A stretch of DNA of 36,661 bases from Silvimonas sp. (GCA_030151005.1 JASLES010000200.1:1-36661), one strand, 5' to 3'; positions 1 to 8,002 are shown, numbered from the stretch's first letter. Program-made: numbers and translations. Notes: generated by a model from the letters alone, not told the origin.

Positions 1-299
1 ACTGTCAGGCGGGCTTGCAGAAAAAACTCATCTGCCGCCGTGCCCAGGTCGATCTCGGTATGCAGTGCGGTATCGGCCGGCAGCTTTACCTGCAACTTGC
101 TGGCGGCACGGCCCATGGCGCCGATAAAGCAAGCAGACCAGCCGGCGGCCAGCAGTTGCTCCGGATTGGTCCCCGCGCCCTTGCTGCCCGGGGGCGAGAG
201 TTTGATCTCCAGGCGGCCATCGTCGCTATGCGCTTGACCTTCACGGCCGCCGGTCACATTCACACGGGCGGTGTACAACACGTTTTCGATACGAGTCAT
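1..299 (-). CDS. ohr: Organic hydroperoxide resistance protein Ohr (3' end cut by the window edge)
   Basis: Thiol-dependent peroxidase of the Ohr/OsmC family, which reduces organic hydroperoxides in the cytoplasm. The 99 visible residues carry the conserved start (TRIENVLYTA), the VTGGREG segment with the conserved Arg19, and NPEQLLAAGWSACFIGA, where Cys57 is the peroxidatic cysteine. The partner cysteine (CPYSKAT in the family) lies beyond position 1, so about 40 C-terminal residues are missing. ATG at 299 is preceded by AAAGGAGAAAGTC, a good ribosome binding site. I found no adjacent ohrR regulator and no obvious OhrR operator in the upstream 180 bases, so regulation cannot be read here. 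The family assignment is firm because the motifs are nearly identical to characterised Ohr proteins. Confidence 0.93.
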   Translation of the reverse strand, partial: MTRIENVLYTARVNVTGGREGQAHSDDGRLEIKLSPPGSKGAGTNPEQLLAAGWSACFIGAMGRAASKLQVKLPADTALHTEIDLGTAADEFFLQARLT

Positions 300-488
300 G
301 ACTTTCTCCTTTGTTAGATTGCTGTGTGGCTTGTTCCGGCACGGTTCTGCCTGAACACGGAACCCATTTAACCGGGCCGATGTATCTGCGATGTAGCCAG
401 TGCCACCGGCCTGCGCGTGCGTCTGTGTACGCCGCGCACTTTGGTACAAAACCCTACAAATCTCTCTGCGCCTGCCAACACGCAAAAA

Positions 489-511
489 GAAAGCACCACG
501 CAGGTGCTTTC
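489..511 (-). terminator. Rho-independent terminator of the alpha/beta hydrolase gene
   Basis: Perfect 9-bp stem GAAAGCACC / GGTGCTTTC with a 5-base loop. Read on the minus strand it is followed by TTTTTGCG. It lies about 30 bases after the stop codon of the hydrolase gene that ends at 543. Confidence 0.75.
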
Positions 512-542
512 CGTAGATGACGGCAAGTAAAAATCAGAAGAA

Positions 543-1553
543 TCAGAAGCGATCCACATCCTCAATGGCCTGGACAAACGCAGCCGGCGCTTCTTGCGGC
601 AGGTTGTGCCCAATGCCACCTTCCACCTGGCGGTGTTCATACTTGCCGGTAAAGCGCTTGGCATAAGCGGCTGGGGCCGGGTGCGGCGCGCCGTTGGCAT
701 CCCCTTCCAGCGTGATGGTCGGCACGGTAATGGCCGGGAAGGTGGCCAGTTTTTGTTCCAGGGCGTCGTACTGCGCTTCGCCCTGGGCCAGGCCCTGACG
801 CCAGCGGTAGTTCTGGATCGTCAAAGCCACGTGATCCGGGTTATCGAACGCCTTGGCGGAGCGGTTGTACGTGGCGTCATCAAACTTCCACTGCGGCGAT
901 GCGGTTTGCCAGATCAGCCGGTCAAAGTCGTGGGTATATTTGGCGTAACCCGCTTCACCACGCGGGGTGGAGAAATAGAACTGGTACCACCATTGCAGTT
1001 CGGCGGCCGGTGGCAGCGGGGCTTTGTTCACGTCCTGGCTGCCGATCAGATACCCGCTGACAGACACCAGCGCCCTGGTGCGTTCCGGCCACAGTGCGGC
1101 AACGATATCCGCCGTGCGACCGCCCCAGTCGTAGCCGCCCAGAATGGCCTTGTCGATGTGTAGCGCATCCATAAAGTTGATGACGTCAGTGGCCAGTGCC
1201 GCTTGCTGGGCGTTGCGCGGGGTATCGGCCGAAAGGAAATGCGTGGTGCCAAAGCCGCGCAGATACGGCACATACACGTGGTAGCCCGCAGCGGCCAGCG
1301 CCGGGGCGACATCAACATAGCTGTAGATGTCGTACGGCCAGCCATGCAGCAGGATCACCGGCTTGCCATTTTTGGGGCCGTCTTCTGCGTAACCGACATC
1401 CAGCACACCTGCCTTGATGTGCTTGAGCGCGGCAAATTCGGTGTGGGCGCCGGCGACAACCGGGTCGGCGGCAAGGGCGGGTTGAGCCAGCGCAAGACCC
1501 GTAAGGGCGACGGCCACAAGGCCGGAACGCAGTTGGTTAAATGCGTAAGACAT
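543..1553 (-). CDS. Secreted alpha/beta hydrolase, epoxide hydrolase / haloalkane dehalogenase-like
   Basis: 336-residue alpha/beta-hydrolase-fold enzyme with a Sec signal peptide (residues 1-29, cleavage near QPALAAD), so probably periplasmic. The oxyanion-hole motif is HGWP at 70-73. The nucleophile elbow reads GGYDWGG, making Asp142 rather than Ser the nucleophile; this is the hallmark of epoxide hydrolases and haloalkane dehalogenases. Asp285 (EGDANG) and His316 (GIGHNLPQE) complete the triad. The cap region is rich in Tyr and Trp (LQWWYQFYF, 186-194), as expected for epoxide-ring activation. Start ATG at 1553 follows GGAAAACCATC. It has its own terminator downstream and a 132-base gap from the kinase gene, so it is probably monocistronic. 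The substrate is unknown, and a periplasmic location is unusual for the epoxide hydrolase group. Confidence 0.85.
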   Translation of the reverse strand: MSYAFNQLRSGLVAVALTGLALAQPALAADPVVAGAHTEFAALKHIKAGVLDVGYAEDGPKNGKPVILLHGWPYDIYSYVDVAPALAAAGYHVYVPYLRGFGTTHFLSADTPRNAQQAALATDVINFMDALHIDKAILGGYDWGGRTADIVAALWPERTRALVSVSGYLIGSQDVNKAPLPPAAELQWWYQFYFSTPRGEAGYAKYTHDFDRLIWQTASPQWKFDDATYNRSAKAFDNPDHVALTIQNYRWRQGLAQGEAQYDALEQKLATFPAITVPTITLEGDANGAPHPAPAAYAKRFTGKYEHRQVEGGIGHNLPQEAPAAFVQAIEDVDRF

Positions 1554-1685
1554 GATGGTTTTCCTTTGAAATCTTTATCTGAGTGGCTGAAAACAAGGCG
1601 CGAGTGACACCTGACCCACTGCGTGAATGCATCACGGGGGCTTCGGTAGCTAACGTAATTGAAAAAAACGGGCGTGGTTTAAGGC

Positions 1686-3038
1686 TTACCCGGATGGGTG
1701 GGACTGAGGCTCTCCCGGACAGCGGAGTCTGGCCTCTACTCCACCATTCGGTCGGTTTTGCAGGGTTAATGTGGCGTTCATGGCCTGGCTCAGTTGCCGG
1801 GCAATTGCCAGCCCGAGCCCCGTGCCGCCGGTCTCGCGGTTACGCGAGCCCTCAAGCCGGAAAAAAGGCTGGAATACCGCTTCAAGCTGGTCGGCCGGAA
1901 TACCGGGGCCGTTGTCGCACACGCTGACAATCATGTCGGCACCATCCAGTACCACAGAGACATCGGCATTGCCGCCGTACTTGAGCGCGTTATCGATCAG
2001 GTTGCCAAGTACACGCTTGAGCGCTTGCGGGCGCGTGACCAGTTTGCGGCCAACGTGGCCTTGCAGGGTGACGGGCTGGCCAGCGTCCTGGTAGTCGTAA
2101 ATCAAGCTGGAGAAAAACGAGTCCGGGTCGATGCGTACCGGCGCTTCATTCACCCCTTGCAGCGTGCGGGCATAGGTGACGCCCTCTTTCACCAGCGATT
2201 GCATCTCGGTCAGGTCCTGGTTGAGTTTGTCGCGCAGGGTGGTGTCATCCAGCAAATCTGCCCGTACCCGCATCCGGGTGATGGGTGTTTGCAGGTCATG
2301 CGAGATGGCGGCCAGAATCTGCACACGTTCTGCCATGTACTGGGCTATCCGCCCTTGCATGGCATTGAACGCCCGCGCCGCACGCACCACTTCAATCGAA
2401 CCGGTTTCGGCCAGATGTGCCGCTTTGAGGTCTGGCCCCAGCGTATCTGCCGCACTGGCAAGGCGTTCCAGCGGGTGCGTGACCAGGCGCACGCCGTACC
2501 AGACCATGGCGGCGATCAACACCAGTTGCAGCGCCAGCACCACCGGTAACCAGGCCGGAATGGCCAGCGGTGCCGGGATCATGTCGATAGTCAGCGCAGA
2601 GCCATCCTTCAATGTGATGTGCGCCTGCACGCGATCCCGGCTGCCGGGCACCTTGCTGGCGGTGACGGGGTAATGCTGCCCGATGGCATCAACAAACGCG
2701 GCGGCAATGCGGCGGGAGAGTTCGGTATCCGGCACGCCGCCCGCCAACCCCTGCCCCAATTCAAACTGGTAAGTCCGACGCGCCAGACGCGGCAACCAGG
2801 CTGGGCGTTCTGCAGCAGGCAACCGATCCAGCAGCGCGACTGAGCTGGCGACATCTTTTTCCAGATAACCCAGCATCATGTCGGTGGCTGCCGCGCCGCG
2901 TTCACGCATGATCAGTACATAGGTCAGGCCATGCGCCAGCAATAATCCGCCAAGAAAAATCAGCGAAAGGCGGGTGAACATGGTGCGCGGCCACCGCGCT
3001 ACGGAATGGGCGGCGGGTCCAGATTGGGTCATGGTCAT
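1686..3038 (-). CDS. EnvZ/QseC-type sensor histidine kinase
   Basis: 450-residue membrane histidine kinase. TM1 is at about residues 22-43, a periplasmic sensor of about 115 residues follows, TM2 is at about 162-184, and then come a HAMP linker, HisKA with the phospho-accepting His247 in ISHDLQTPIT, and a HATPase domain with the N box (NLIDNALKYGG, 346-356), G1 (DNGPGIP, 375-381) and G2 (GGTGLGL, 404-410). All catalytic motifs are intact. The reading frame stays open upstream to 3251, but I place the start at ATG 3038 because it overlaps the stop of a small upstream ORF as ATGA, and TM1 follows naturally. No response regulator is adjacent; the nearest OmpR-type regulator is 2.7 kb away at 5711-6460 on the same strand, and is the likely partner by class. 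The signal is unknown. Confidence 0.88.
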   Translation of the reverse strand: MTMTQSGPAAHSVARWPRTMFTRLSLIFLGGLLLAHGLTYVLIMRERGAAATDMMLGYLEKDVASSVALLDRLPAAERPAWLPRLARRTYQFELGQGLAGGVPDTELSRRIAAAFVDAIGQHYPVTASKVPGSRDRVQAHITLKDGSALTIDMIPAPLAIPAWLPVVLALQLVLIAAMVWYGVRLVTHPLERLASAADTLGPDLKAAHLAETGSIEVVRAARAFNAMQGRIAQYMAERVQILAAISHDLQTPITRMRVRADLLDDTTLRDKLNQDLTEMQSLVKEGVTYARTLQGVNEAPVRIDPDSFFSSLIYDYQDAGQPVTLQGHVGRKLVTRPQALKRVLGNLIDNALKYGGNADVSVVLDGADMIVSVCDNGPGIPADQLEAVFQPFFRLEGSRNRETGGTGLGLAIARQLSQAMNATLTLQNRPNGGVEARLRCPGEPQSHPSG

Positions 3039-3157
3039 TTCACGGGCCGGTTTTTGCGTGAACCAGTATTGGTAATCAACTGGCACTGCAGCGGGAAAAC
3101 CGTATCCACGATGGCAGTACAAGCCAGAAAAGAAAGCAGCAGCAAACAGCGTTTCAT
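3035..3157 (-). CDS. Small putative secreted or membrane peptide coupled to the histidine kinase
   Basis: A 40-codon ORF. ATG 3157 is preceded by CTGGAGACCGTA, a well-spaced ribosome binding site. The peptide starts MKRCLLLLSFLAC, a positively charged N-terminus followed by a hydrophobic stretch. This resembles a short signal peptide, possibly with a lipobox-like FLAC at Cys13, and the tail is short and basic (GSRKNRPVK). Its TGA stop overlaps the ATG of the kinase gene (ATGA at 3035-3038), so the two genes should be translationally coupled. The kinase itself lacks a clear Shine-Dalgarno sequence, which fits. I do not recognise a family. It could be a regulatory micropeptide, a membrane cofactor of the kinase, or simply a leader ORF that delivers ribosomes. 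Confidence 0.5.
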   Translation of the reverse strand: MKRCLLLLSFLACTAIVDTVFPLQCQLITNTGSRKNRPVK

Positions 3158-3280
3158 TACGGTCTCCAGGGCCGGCGGGGCACGCCCTCTTTATACCCAG
3201 ACCCCAAACCGCCTTTGTATGACAATGTATATACGTGGCCCTGGCACACAAAACATTTCACTTTTCGCTCTGCAGACCCG

Positions 3281-4744
3281 CTAGAGCACGCCCAGCGTGA
3301 AGGCTTTCAGCGTTGCGGCCGCGCGGGTACTGCATTGAAGTTTGCGGAAAATGCTCTCCATATGCGTGCGTACCGTGCTGGGGCTGATGACCAGTGCACG
3401 CGCCACTTCCTTGTTGCTTTCTCCCAGACTGATACGGCGCAGCACATCGGTTTCGCGCTCAGACAACAGGCCGGGCGTCTTGCGTGTTTGCAGGCCTGGC
3501 TGGCCGGTTGCCTGGGCGATGACGGCGTCCACCACCGCCACATCCAGCCGACCGGCAAGGGCCTCGGTTTGCAGCAGTGCGGCTGCTTCCTGTGGCGTAT
3601 GCGCCGCGCGCCAGGGCCGCCGGGAAACCAGCGCACACCACGCGGCCACGGCGGCCAGAATGCGCCGTTCCATCGGAATGGTGTCCCCGGACAGCCCCCG
3701 GAAATACCCGCTGCCATCCAGCCGCTCATAGGCGTATGACGCCAGGTCCGCTGCCGCCGCCAGTGCGGCGGTGTGCTGCGATGCCCGGCGCGTCCAGTAC
3801 GGCACCAGCCGCACGCGCTCCCACGCGGCATAGGGCAATGGCCCGGCGATATTCCACAACGCGTTGGGCAAGGCCGCGCGGCCAATATTGTGGATGAGTC
3901 CGGCACAATAGAGTTGCTGCGCCGGGGTCTCATCCAGCCCCAGTTTCAGGGCGACGGTGTGCGCCAGGGTCGCCACCTGGCGCGAGTACCCGGCCAGCCA
4001 CGGCAGTTTCAGGTCTGCAATATCCGCCACCAGTTCCAGCGCAACGGGCTGCGTTGTCGCGTTCAGCGCGGGTGGCAGCAGTGTGCCCTGGGTGCTGAAG
4101 GTGTCCAGTTGCACTAGCCAGTCTGCCGCGTGTTGTAGCAACAGCGCCGCCAGCGCAGCAGGATAGACGTGCCCGGCGCGGCTTTCGATCCATTGCAGCG
4201 CGCGCGGCAAACCATGCGCCCGGCTGAGGATTTCCAGATCACTGGCCAGCGCCACGATATACACCGCTGCCGGCACGGCATCACCACGCAATACACCTGG
4301 CAAGCCGCTACCGTCATACCGTTCAAAGGTGTGACGCAAGGCGGTTTCGATGGGTTCGCCCAGCGCCAGCATGCGGGCGATATCTCCGGCTACCTCGCAA
4401 TGAATCTGCGCCATTTCCGGCATCTGGCTTTGGGCATCTGCATTGAGCGGCGGCAAAGTGAGCGCCATCATGGCTTCACGGCCGGCCACGTCATCGCCCA
4501 GGATGCGTTCAAACCCGGCGGCATTGGCGGTACAACCCGACCAGCGTAATAACGCGGCGATCTCCACCGCCGCAATCACGTCGTCGCTACACGCGGCGGC
4601 ACGGGCCAGCGCCATGGCCAGCCACGCGGTCCGCGGGGATTGGTCGGTAGCGCGCCCCATACTCAAATCACCAATAAAAGCGATGGCGACAATGGCGTCT
4701 CTGGCCGGGATCAGCGCGCGGGGTTCAAGAACATGGGACTGCAT
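3281..4744 (-). CDS. Regulator with two degenerate HD-GYP-like halves and a C-terminal LuxR helix-turn-helix
   Basis: 487 residues. Residues about 14-215 and 235-415 look like two copies of an HD-GYP-type fold. The GYP-loop equivalents are FERYDGSGLPG (140-150) and YERLDGSGYFRG (339-350), each followed by a GD-IP stretch. The second half has LIHNIGRAALP (283-293), where an active HD-GYP enzyme has LLHDIGK, so the metal-binding HD pair is HN; the first half has no HD pair. Cyclic di-GMP hydrolysis is therefore unlikely. Residues about 424-485 form a LuxR/FixJ HTH (LLSERETDVLRRISLGESNKEVA, then SPSTVRTHMESIFRKL). It is inferred to be a cytoplasmic DNA-binding protein sensing a ligand through the pseudo-enzyme domain. 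It is transcribed divergently from the hydrolase at 4896; a palindrome lies in the shared control region. Confidence 0.75.
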   Translation of the reverse strand: MQSHVLEPRALIPARDAIVAIAFIGDLSMGRATDQSPRTAWLAMALARAAACSDDVIAAVEIAALLRWSGCTANAAGFERILGDDVAGREAMMALTLPPLNADAQSQMPEMAQIHCEVAGDIARMLALGEPIETALRHTFERYDGSGLPGVLRGDAVPAAVYIVALASDLEILSRAHGLPRALQWIESRAGHVYPAALAALLLQHAADWLVQLDTFSTQGTLLPPALNATTQPVALELVADIADLKLPWLAGYSRQVATLAHTVALKLGLDETPAQQLYCAGLIHNIGRAALPNALWNIAGPLPYAAWERVRLVPYWTRRASQHTAALAAAADLASYAYERLDGSGYFRGLSGDTIPMERRILAAVAAWCALVSRRPWRAAHTPQEAAALLQTEALAGRLDVAVVDAVIAQATGQPGLQTRKTPGLLSERETDVLRRISLGESNKEVARALVISPSTVRTHMESIFRKLQCSTRAAATLKAFTLGVL

Positions 4745-4806
4745 GGGTTAGCGGCTTCCGGTTACCTGGGGTTGTGCTGCGCTGGCCTGCAAGGGGATGA
4801 GGCACG

Positions 4807-4826
4807 CATCGGATATCCGACCGATG
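4807..4826. promoter_or_regulatory. Palindromic candidate operator between the HD/LuxR regulator and the divergent hydrolase
   Basis: The block contains the perfect 12-base palindrome TCGGATATCCGA (4809-4820), and an overlapping inverted repeat CATCGG (4807-4812) / CCGATG (4821-4826). It lies 63 bases from the regulator start and about 70 bases before the hydrolase start. Its position suits a binding site for a dimeric LuxR-type regulator. Function is inferred. Confidence 0.4.
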
Positions 4827-4895
4827 TTGCCCTGTCCCGGCCCTGCGCATACTTCGTCCTGTCTTGTAAACAAACACAACCCAAGGAGATTCATC

Positions 4896-5657
4896 ATGAC
4901 TGCACGTTCTTTTATTGCTACTGCTGTTGCCACACTGGCCCTCTCGGCTGGCATTGCCCAGGCCGCCGAAAGCCCAACCGTCGTGATCGTGCACGGCGCC
5001 TTTGCCGACGGGTCTGACTGGTCCCGCGTGATCCCGTATCTGCAGGCCAAAGGCATCAAGGTGACTGCCGTTCAAAACGGTCTGGACTCGTTGTCTGGCG
5101 ACGTCGCCGCAGCCCAGCGCGCTATCAGCAACGCCCCCGGCCGCGTCGTGCTGGTGGGTCACTCCTGGGGTGGCACGGTGATTACCCAGGCTGGTAACGA
5201 TCCCAAAGTAGCGGCCCTTGTGTATGTCGCTGCCTTTGCGCCGGATGCCGGCCAGTCCACCGCTGATCAAGGTACGCAGTATCCGGTGCCAGAAGGCATC
5301 AAGCATCTGCAGGCGGATGCTGCAGGCTACCTGTCGCTGTCGGCAGATGGCGTGGCCAACTACTTTGCCCAGGATCTGCCCCGTGCCCGCACGGACGTGA
5401 TGGCAGCCACCCAAGGCCCGATCCAGTCCAAAGCGTTTGGCGAGAAAGTCAGCGCCGCCGCCTGGAGCACCCGCCCCAACTGGTACATCGTGTCGTCCAA
5501 TGACCGCATGATCCAGCCGGACCTGGAGCGTGATTACGCCAAAAAGCTCAACGCCAGAACCACCGTCCTGCCGTCCAGCCATGTACCGCAACAATCGCAC
5601 CCGGAAGAAGTGGCCAAGGTGATCATTGACGCCGTACAAACCGTCGCCGCCAAATAA
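4896..5657 (+). CDS. Secreted alpha/beta hydrolase (Ser-Asp-His type)
   Basis: 253-residue alpha/beta hydrolase with a Sec signal peptide (1-24, cleavage after AQAA). HGAF (33-36) forms the oxyanion region, GHSWGG holds the nucleophile Ser90, SSNDRM supplies Asp203, and SSHVPQQSHP supplies the probable catalytic His229 (His235 is the alternative). It belongs to the compact esterase-like group often annotated simply as alpha/beta hydrolase. ATG 4896 is chosen over an upstream in-frame ATG at 4797 because AAGGAGATTCATC directly precedes it and the signal peptide begins there. It is divergent from the HD/LuxR regulator, a typical arrangement for a regulator and its target, and it ends in a strong terminator. 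The substrate is unknown. Confidence 0.85.
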   Translation: MTARSFIATAVATLALSAGIAQAAESPTVVIVHGAFADGSDWSRVIPYLQAKGIKVTAVQNGLDSLSGDVAAAQRAISNAPGRVVLVGHSWGGTVITQAGNDPKVAALVYVAAFAPDAGQSTADQGTQYPVPEGIKHLQADAAGYLSLSADGVANYFAQDLPRARTDVMAATQGPIQSKAFGEKVSAAAWSTRPNWYIVSSNDRMIQPDLERDYAKKLNARTTVLPSSHVPQQSHPEEVAKVIIDAVQTVAAK

Positions 5658-5677
5658 GCCGGCAACAACACAACAAG

Positions 5678-5701
5678 GCGGGCCAGATGGCCCGCTTTTT
5701 T
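5678..5701 (+). terminator. Rho-independent terminator after the alpha/beta hydrolase gene
   Basis: 7-bp stem GCGGGCC / GGCCCGC with AGAT loop followed by six T residues, 20 bases after the stop codon. It lies between convergent genes; the T run serves the plus strand only. Confidence 0.88.
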
Positions 5702-5710
5702 CACGCCCCC

Positions 5711-6460
5711 TCAGAAATCCTGGCGGGCTTCAGTAATCTGTACCGGCACGGCAAACACATAGCCTTCGCTGCGCACGGTCTTGATATAGCCGGGCTCACG
5801 CGCGTCGTCTCCAAGGCGCTGGCGCACACGGCTGACCAGCAAATCGATGGAACGATCAAACAGATCCGCCTCGCGGCCCTGGGTCAGGTTGAGCAACTGG
5901 TCGCGGTTAAGTACACGCTGCGGGTGATCCACAAATGCGCGCAGCAGGCGGTATTCCGCGCCACTGAGCGCCACCACCGTGCCCTCTTTATCGACCAGAT
6001 GCCGCGCCGTGGTATCCAGTTGCCAGTCGCCAAACGTCAAGACACGCGCCACTTCTGTTACCTGCAGATTGGGTGGCAGCATGCGCGTGCGGCGCAGCAC
6101 GGATTTGATCCGCGCCAGCAACTCGCGGGAGGCAAAAGGCTTGGTCAGATAATCATCCGCGCCCATTTCCAGGCCCAGCACGCGGTCGGTTTCATCGTCC
6201 CGCGCGGTCAGCATCAAGATGGGGAGAAGCTTGTGCTTGCCGGCGCGCAACTCCCGGCACAAAGATAAACCGTCTTCGCCGGGCATCATGATGTCGAGCA
6301 CGATCAGGTCAACCGGTGTGACCTCCAGCATGGACCGCATTTGGCGGCCGCCCTGGGCCACGGAGACGCGCAGGCCGTTTTTGGTGAGATAGGTCGAGAC
6401 AAGTTCGCGGATTTCGCGGTCATCATCCACGATCAGGATATGGTCGATATGCGGGTCCAT
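5711..6460 (-). CDS. OmpR/PhoB-family response regulator
   Basis: 249 residues. The receiver domain (about 7-118) has the acidic pocket VDDD (11-14), phospho-acceptor Asp56 in LIVLDIMMPG, Thr85 and Lys107 (LTKPF), all intact. The C-terminal winged helix (about 140-240) includes LSGAEYRLLRAFVDHPQRVLNRDQLL and the RSIDLLVSRVRQRLGDD recognition region, ending in KTVRSEGYVF. It is a phosphorylation-dependent transcription factor. It has no histidine kinase beside it; the kinase at 1686-3038 is of the matching class and on the same strand, with two unrelated-looking genes in between. ATG 6460 has an AGGG upstream. The neighbouring PAS gene ends 178 bases upstream on the same strand. Confidence 0.92.
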   Translation of the reverse strand: MDPHIDHILIVDDDREIRELVSTYLTKNGLRVSVAQGGRQMRSMLEVTPVDLIVLDIMMPGEDGLSLCRELRAGKHKLLPILMLTARDDETDRVLGLEMGADDYLTKPFASRELLARIKSVLRRTRMLPPNLQVTEVARVLTFGDWQLDTTARHLVDKEGTVVALSGAEYRLLRAFVDHPQRVLNRDQLLNLTQGREADLFDRSIDLLVSRVRQRLGDDAREPGYIKTVRSEGYVFAVPVQITEARQDF

Positions 6461-6638
6461 GAGCGCCCTGGATTAACAACAGAGGGGGTATGCCCAACGG
6501 GCAAGCGTGTGCGGCTGGCCGCCTTGCACAGATCGGGGTATCTACAATACGGGAGCCGCGCAATGCTGTCAGCATACCGGGCTGGCCCTGCGCCATCTGG
6601 CAGAGGCGGCCCTGTGCGCACTGGCATAGCTCACGCTG

Positions 6639-7160
6639 CTAGAGCCTGGCCACCCATTGCTCATAGGCCAGTTGCTGCGCGGCCAGTTCTGCCTGCAGCA
6701 CTTTCAGACCCGCCTCAACGGCATCTGCCGCGCTAACCGCCGCTTCTGCGGCCAGCATCTGGCCGTACAGGGCAGAGACTTTATCCACAGCGCGCCGGGC
6801 CGGTTTGCGGCGCACCGATTGATAACCGGTGGGATGGCCTTCTGCATCAAATTGCGGGCGGATACGGGCATGCACCCAGTAAAAACCGCCGTCTTTACAC
6901 AGGTTTTTGACGTAGCCCTGGAAATCTTCGCCGTGCTTGATGGTTTCCCAGATCAGCCAGAACAGCGCACGCGGCATATCTGGATGACGCAAGATATTGT
7001 GTTGCCGGCCAATCAATTCAGCCTCGGTATAGCCGGAGTACTCCACCAGCACGTCGTTCACCACGGTGATGCGCCCGGCAAGGTCAGAGCTGGACACAAT
7101 GTATTCATCATCGCGCATGCGCCGCTCATGGGGCTGGGGCGTAATTGATCTGTCTTTCAT
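6639..7160 (-). CDS. Stand-alone Aer-like PAS domain protein
   Basis: 173 residues. Residues about 20-125 match the PAS domain of the aerotaxis receptor Aer: ILRHPDMPRALFWLIWETIKHG is followed by WxGYVKNLCKDGGFYWV-like residues (here FQGYVKNLCKDGGFYWVHA), motifs associated with FAD binding and redox sensing. Residues about 128-173 form an Ala/Glu-rich helical tail. There is no membrane segment, HAMP or methyl-accepting domain, so it is a soluble sensor module rather than a chemoreceptor. Its start overlaps the stop of the HDOD gene by four bases (ATGA), so the two are translationally coupled and probably work together. FAD binding is inferred from Aer. Confidence 0.82.
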   Translation of the reverse strand: MKDRSITPQPHERRMRDDEYIVSSSDLAGRITVVNDVLVEYSGYTEAELIGRQHNILRHPDMPRALFWLIWETIKHGEDFQGYVKNLCKDGGFYWVHARIRPQFDAEGHPTGYQSVRRKPARRAVDKVSALYGQMLAAEAAVSAADAVEAGLKVLQAELAAQQLAYEQWVARL

Positions 7161-8002
7161 TGTTCATCTCTGGAAATAGCCAGCAACACGGCTTCGCGAT
7201 ACTCATCCGTGATGTCTAGCGGCGCCAGCAATTTGCTGTAGCTGACCGTCGGCAAAAACTGCCGGAGTGCAATCATGTCGGACGGAATCGCCGGGTTTTG
7301 CGGATCGGTTTGCAAATGGCGCGCGGTGTCGTTGGCAATGCGGGCAATGTGCGCGCGGATGTTGTCCACGCCCTTGATCAGCATGGCAATCAAGGGTGGC
7401 AAATGCCAGGCGGCGGCCAAAGACAATGACAAGGTCTTGAACGAAAAGCCCGCTACTTGCTGCTGGGCCTGCAACGTTCTGAGCGCCCGGCCACTGCGCA
7501 GTTCTTCTTGCACGGCACGGGGGATTTCCGGCGCAAAGTGCCACAGCAGCATTTCGCCCATTTCTGCCAGCAGCGCGGCCAGCGCGACTTCTTCTGGCGA
7601 GATATCGGCCCGCCATGCCGCCCAGTGCCGGGCATAGACCGAGGCCGTGGCGCAGCGGGATTCACTCAGGTGCAGGCCTTCTTCTGCCTCACTGCATACC
7701 GGGCTTTCGGCAATCAGTTTGATCAGATTGTCGGTGCCAGTCTGCAAAATGGCCGAAAGCGGCGTGGTGCTCTCCCGCCCCAAATGATGCGAGCGATGCG
7801 CTTCGGCATAACGCAAGAGCCGCAGCGCCAGAAAAGAGTCACTGTTGGCTAGTTCAACCAGGCGTTTTGGCGCGACGGTATCGGCATGCTCGACGAGCAA
7901 GTCCAGCAGGCCCTTGGTCCGTGGCAAGACCGGGATTTCCTGCACTTTCAGATAATGGGTCCACTGCTCGACATCCCAGCGTTTCTGGGCGGCGGTGAGC
8001 AT
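7157..8002 (-). CDS. HDOD domain signalling protein
   Basis: 281 residues with an HDOD (HD-related output) domain from about residue 18 to 215. It starts with EIPVLPRTKGLLDLLV, followed by LVELANSDSFLALRLLRYA and later LAALLAEMGEMLLWHF, where an HD hydrolase would have its metal ligands. HDOD proteins are non-catalytic signalling modules linked to c-di-GMP, chemotaxis and stress responses. The C-terminal part (about 215-281) is a helical extension. It is the first gene of a two-gene operon, and the Aer-like PAS gene starts within its stop codon. ATG 8002 is used. What it signals to cannot be seen. Confidence 0.82.
   Translation of the reverse strand: MLTAAQKRWDVEQWTHYLKVQEIPVLPRTKGLLDLLVEHADTVAPKRLVELANSDSFLALRLLRYAEAHRSHHLGRESTTPLSAILQTGTDNLIKLIAESPVCSEAEEGLHLSESRCATASVYARHWAAWRADISPEEVALAALLAEMGEMLLWHFAPEIPRAVQEELRSGRALRTLQAQQQVAGFSFKTLSLSLAAAWHLPPLIAMLIKGVDNIRAHIARIANDTARHLQTDPQNPAIPSDMIALRQFLPTVSYSKLLAPLDITDEYREAVLLAISRDEQ

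Noticed and set aside
4725..5639. Open frame of 304 codons antisense to the second secreted hydrolase
   Set aside because: The plus-strand gene has a signal peptide, a complete catalytic triad, a ribosome binding site and a terminator; the antisense frame has none.
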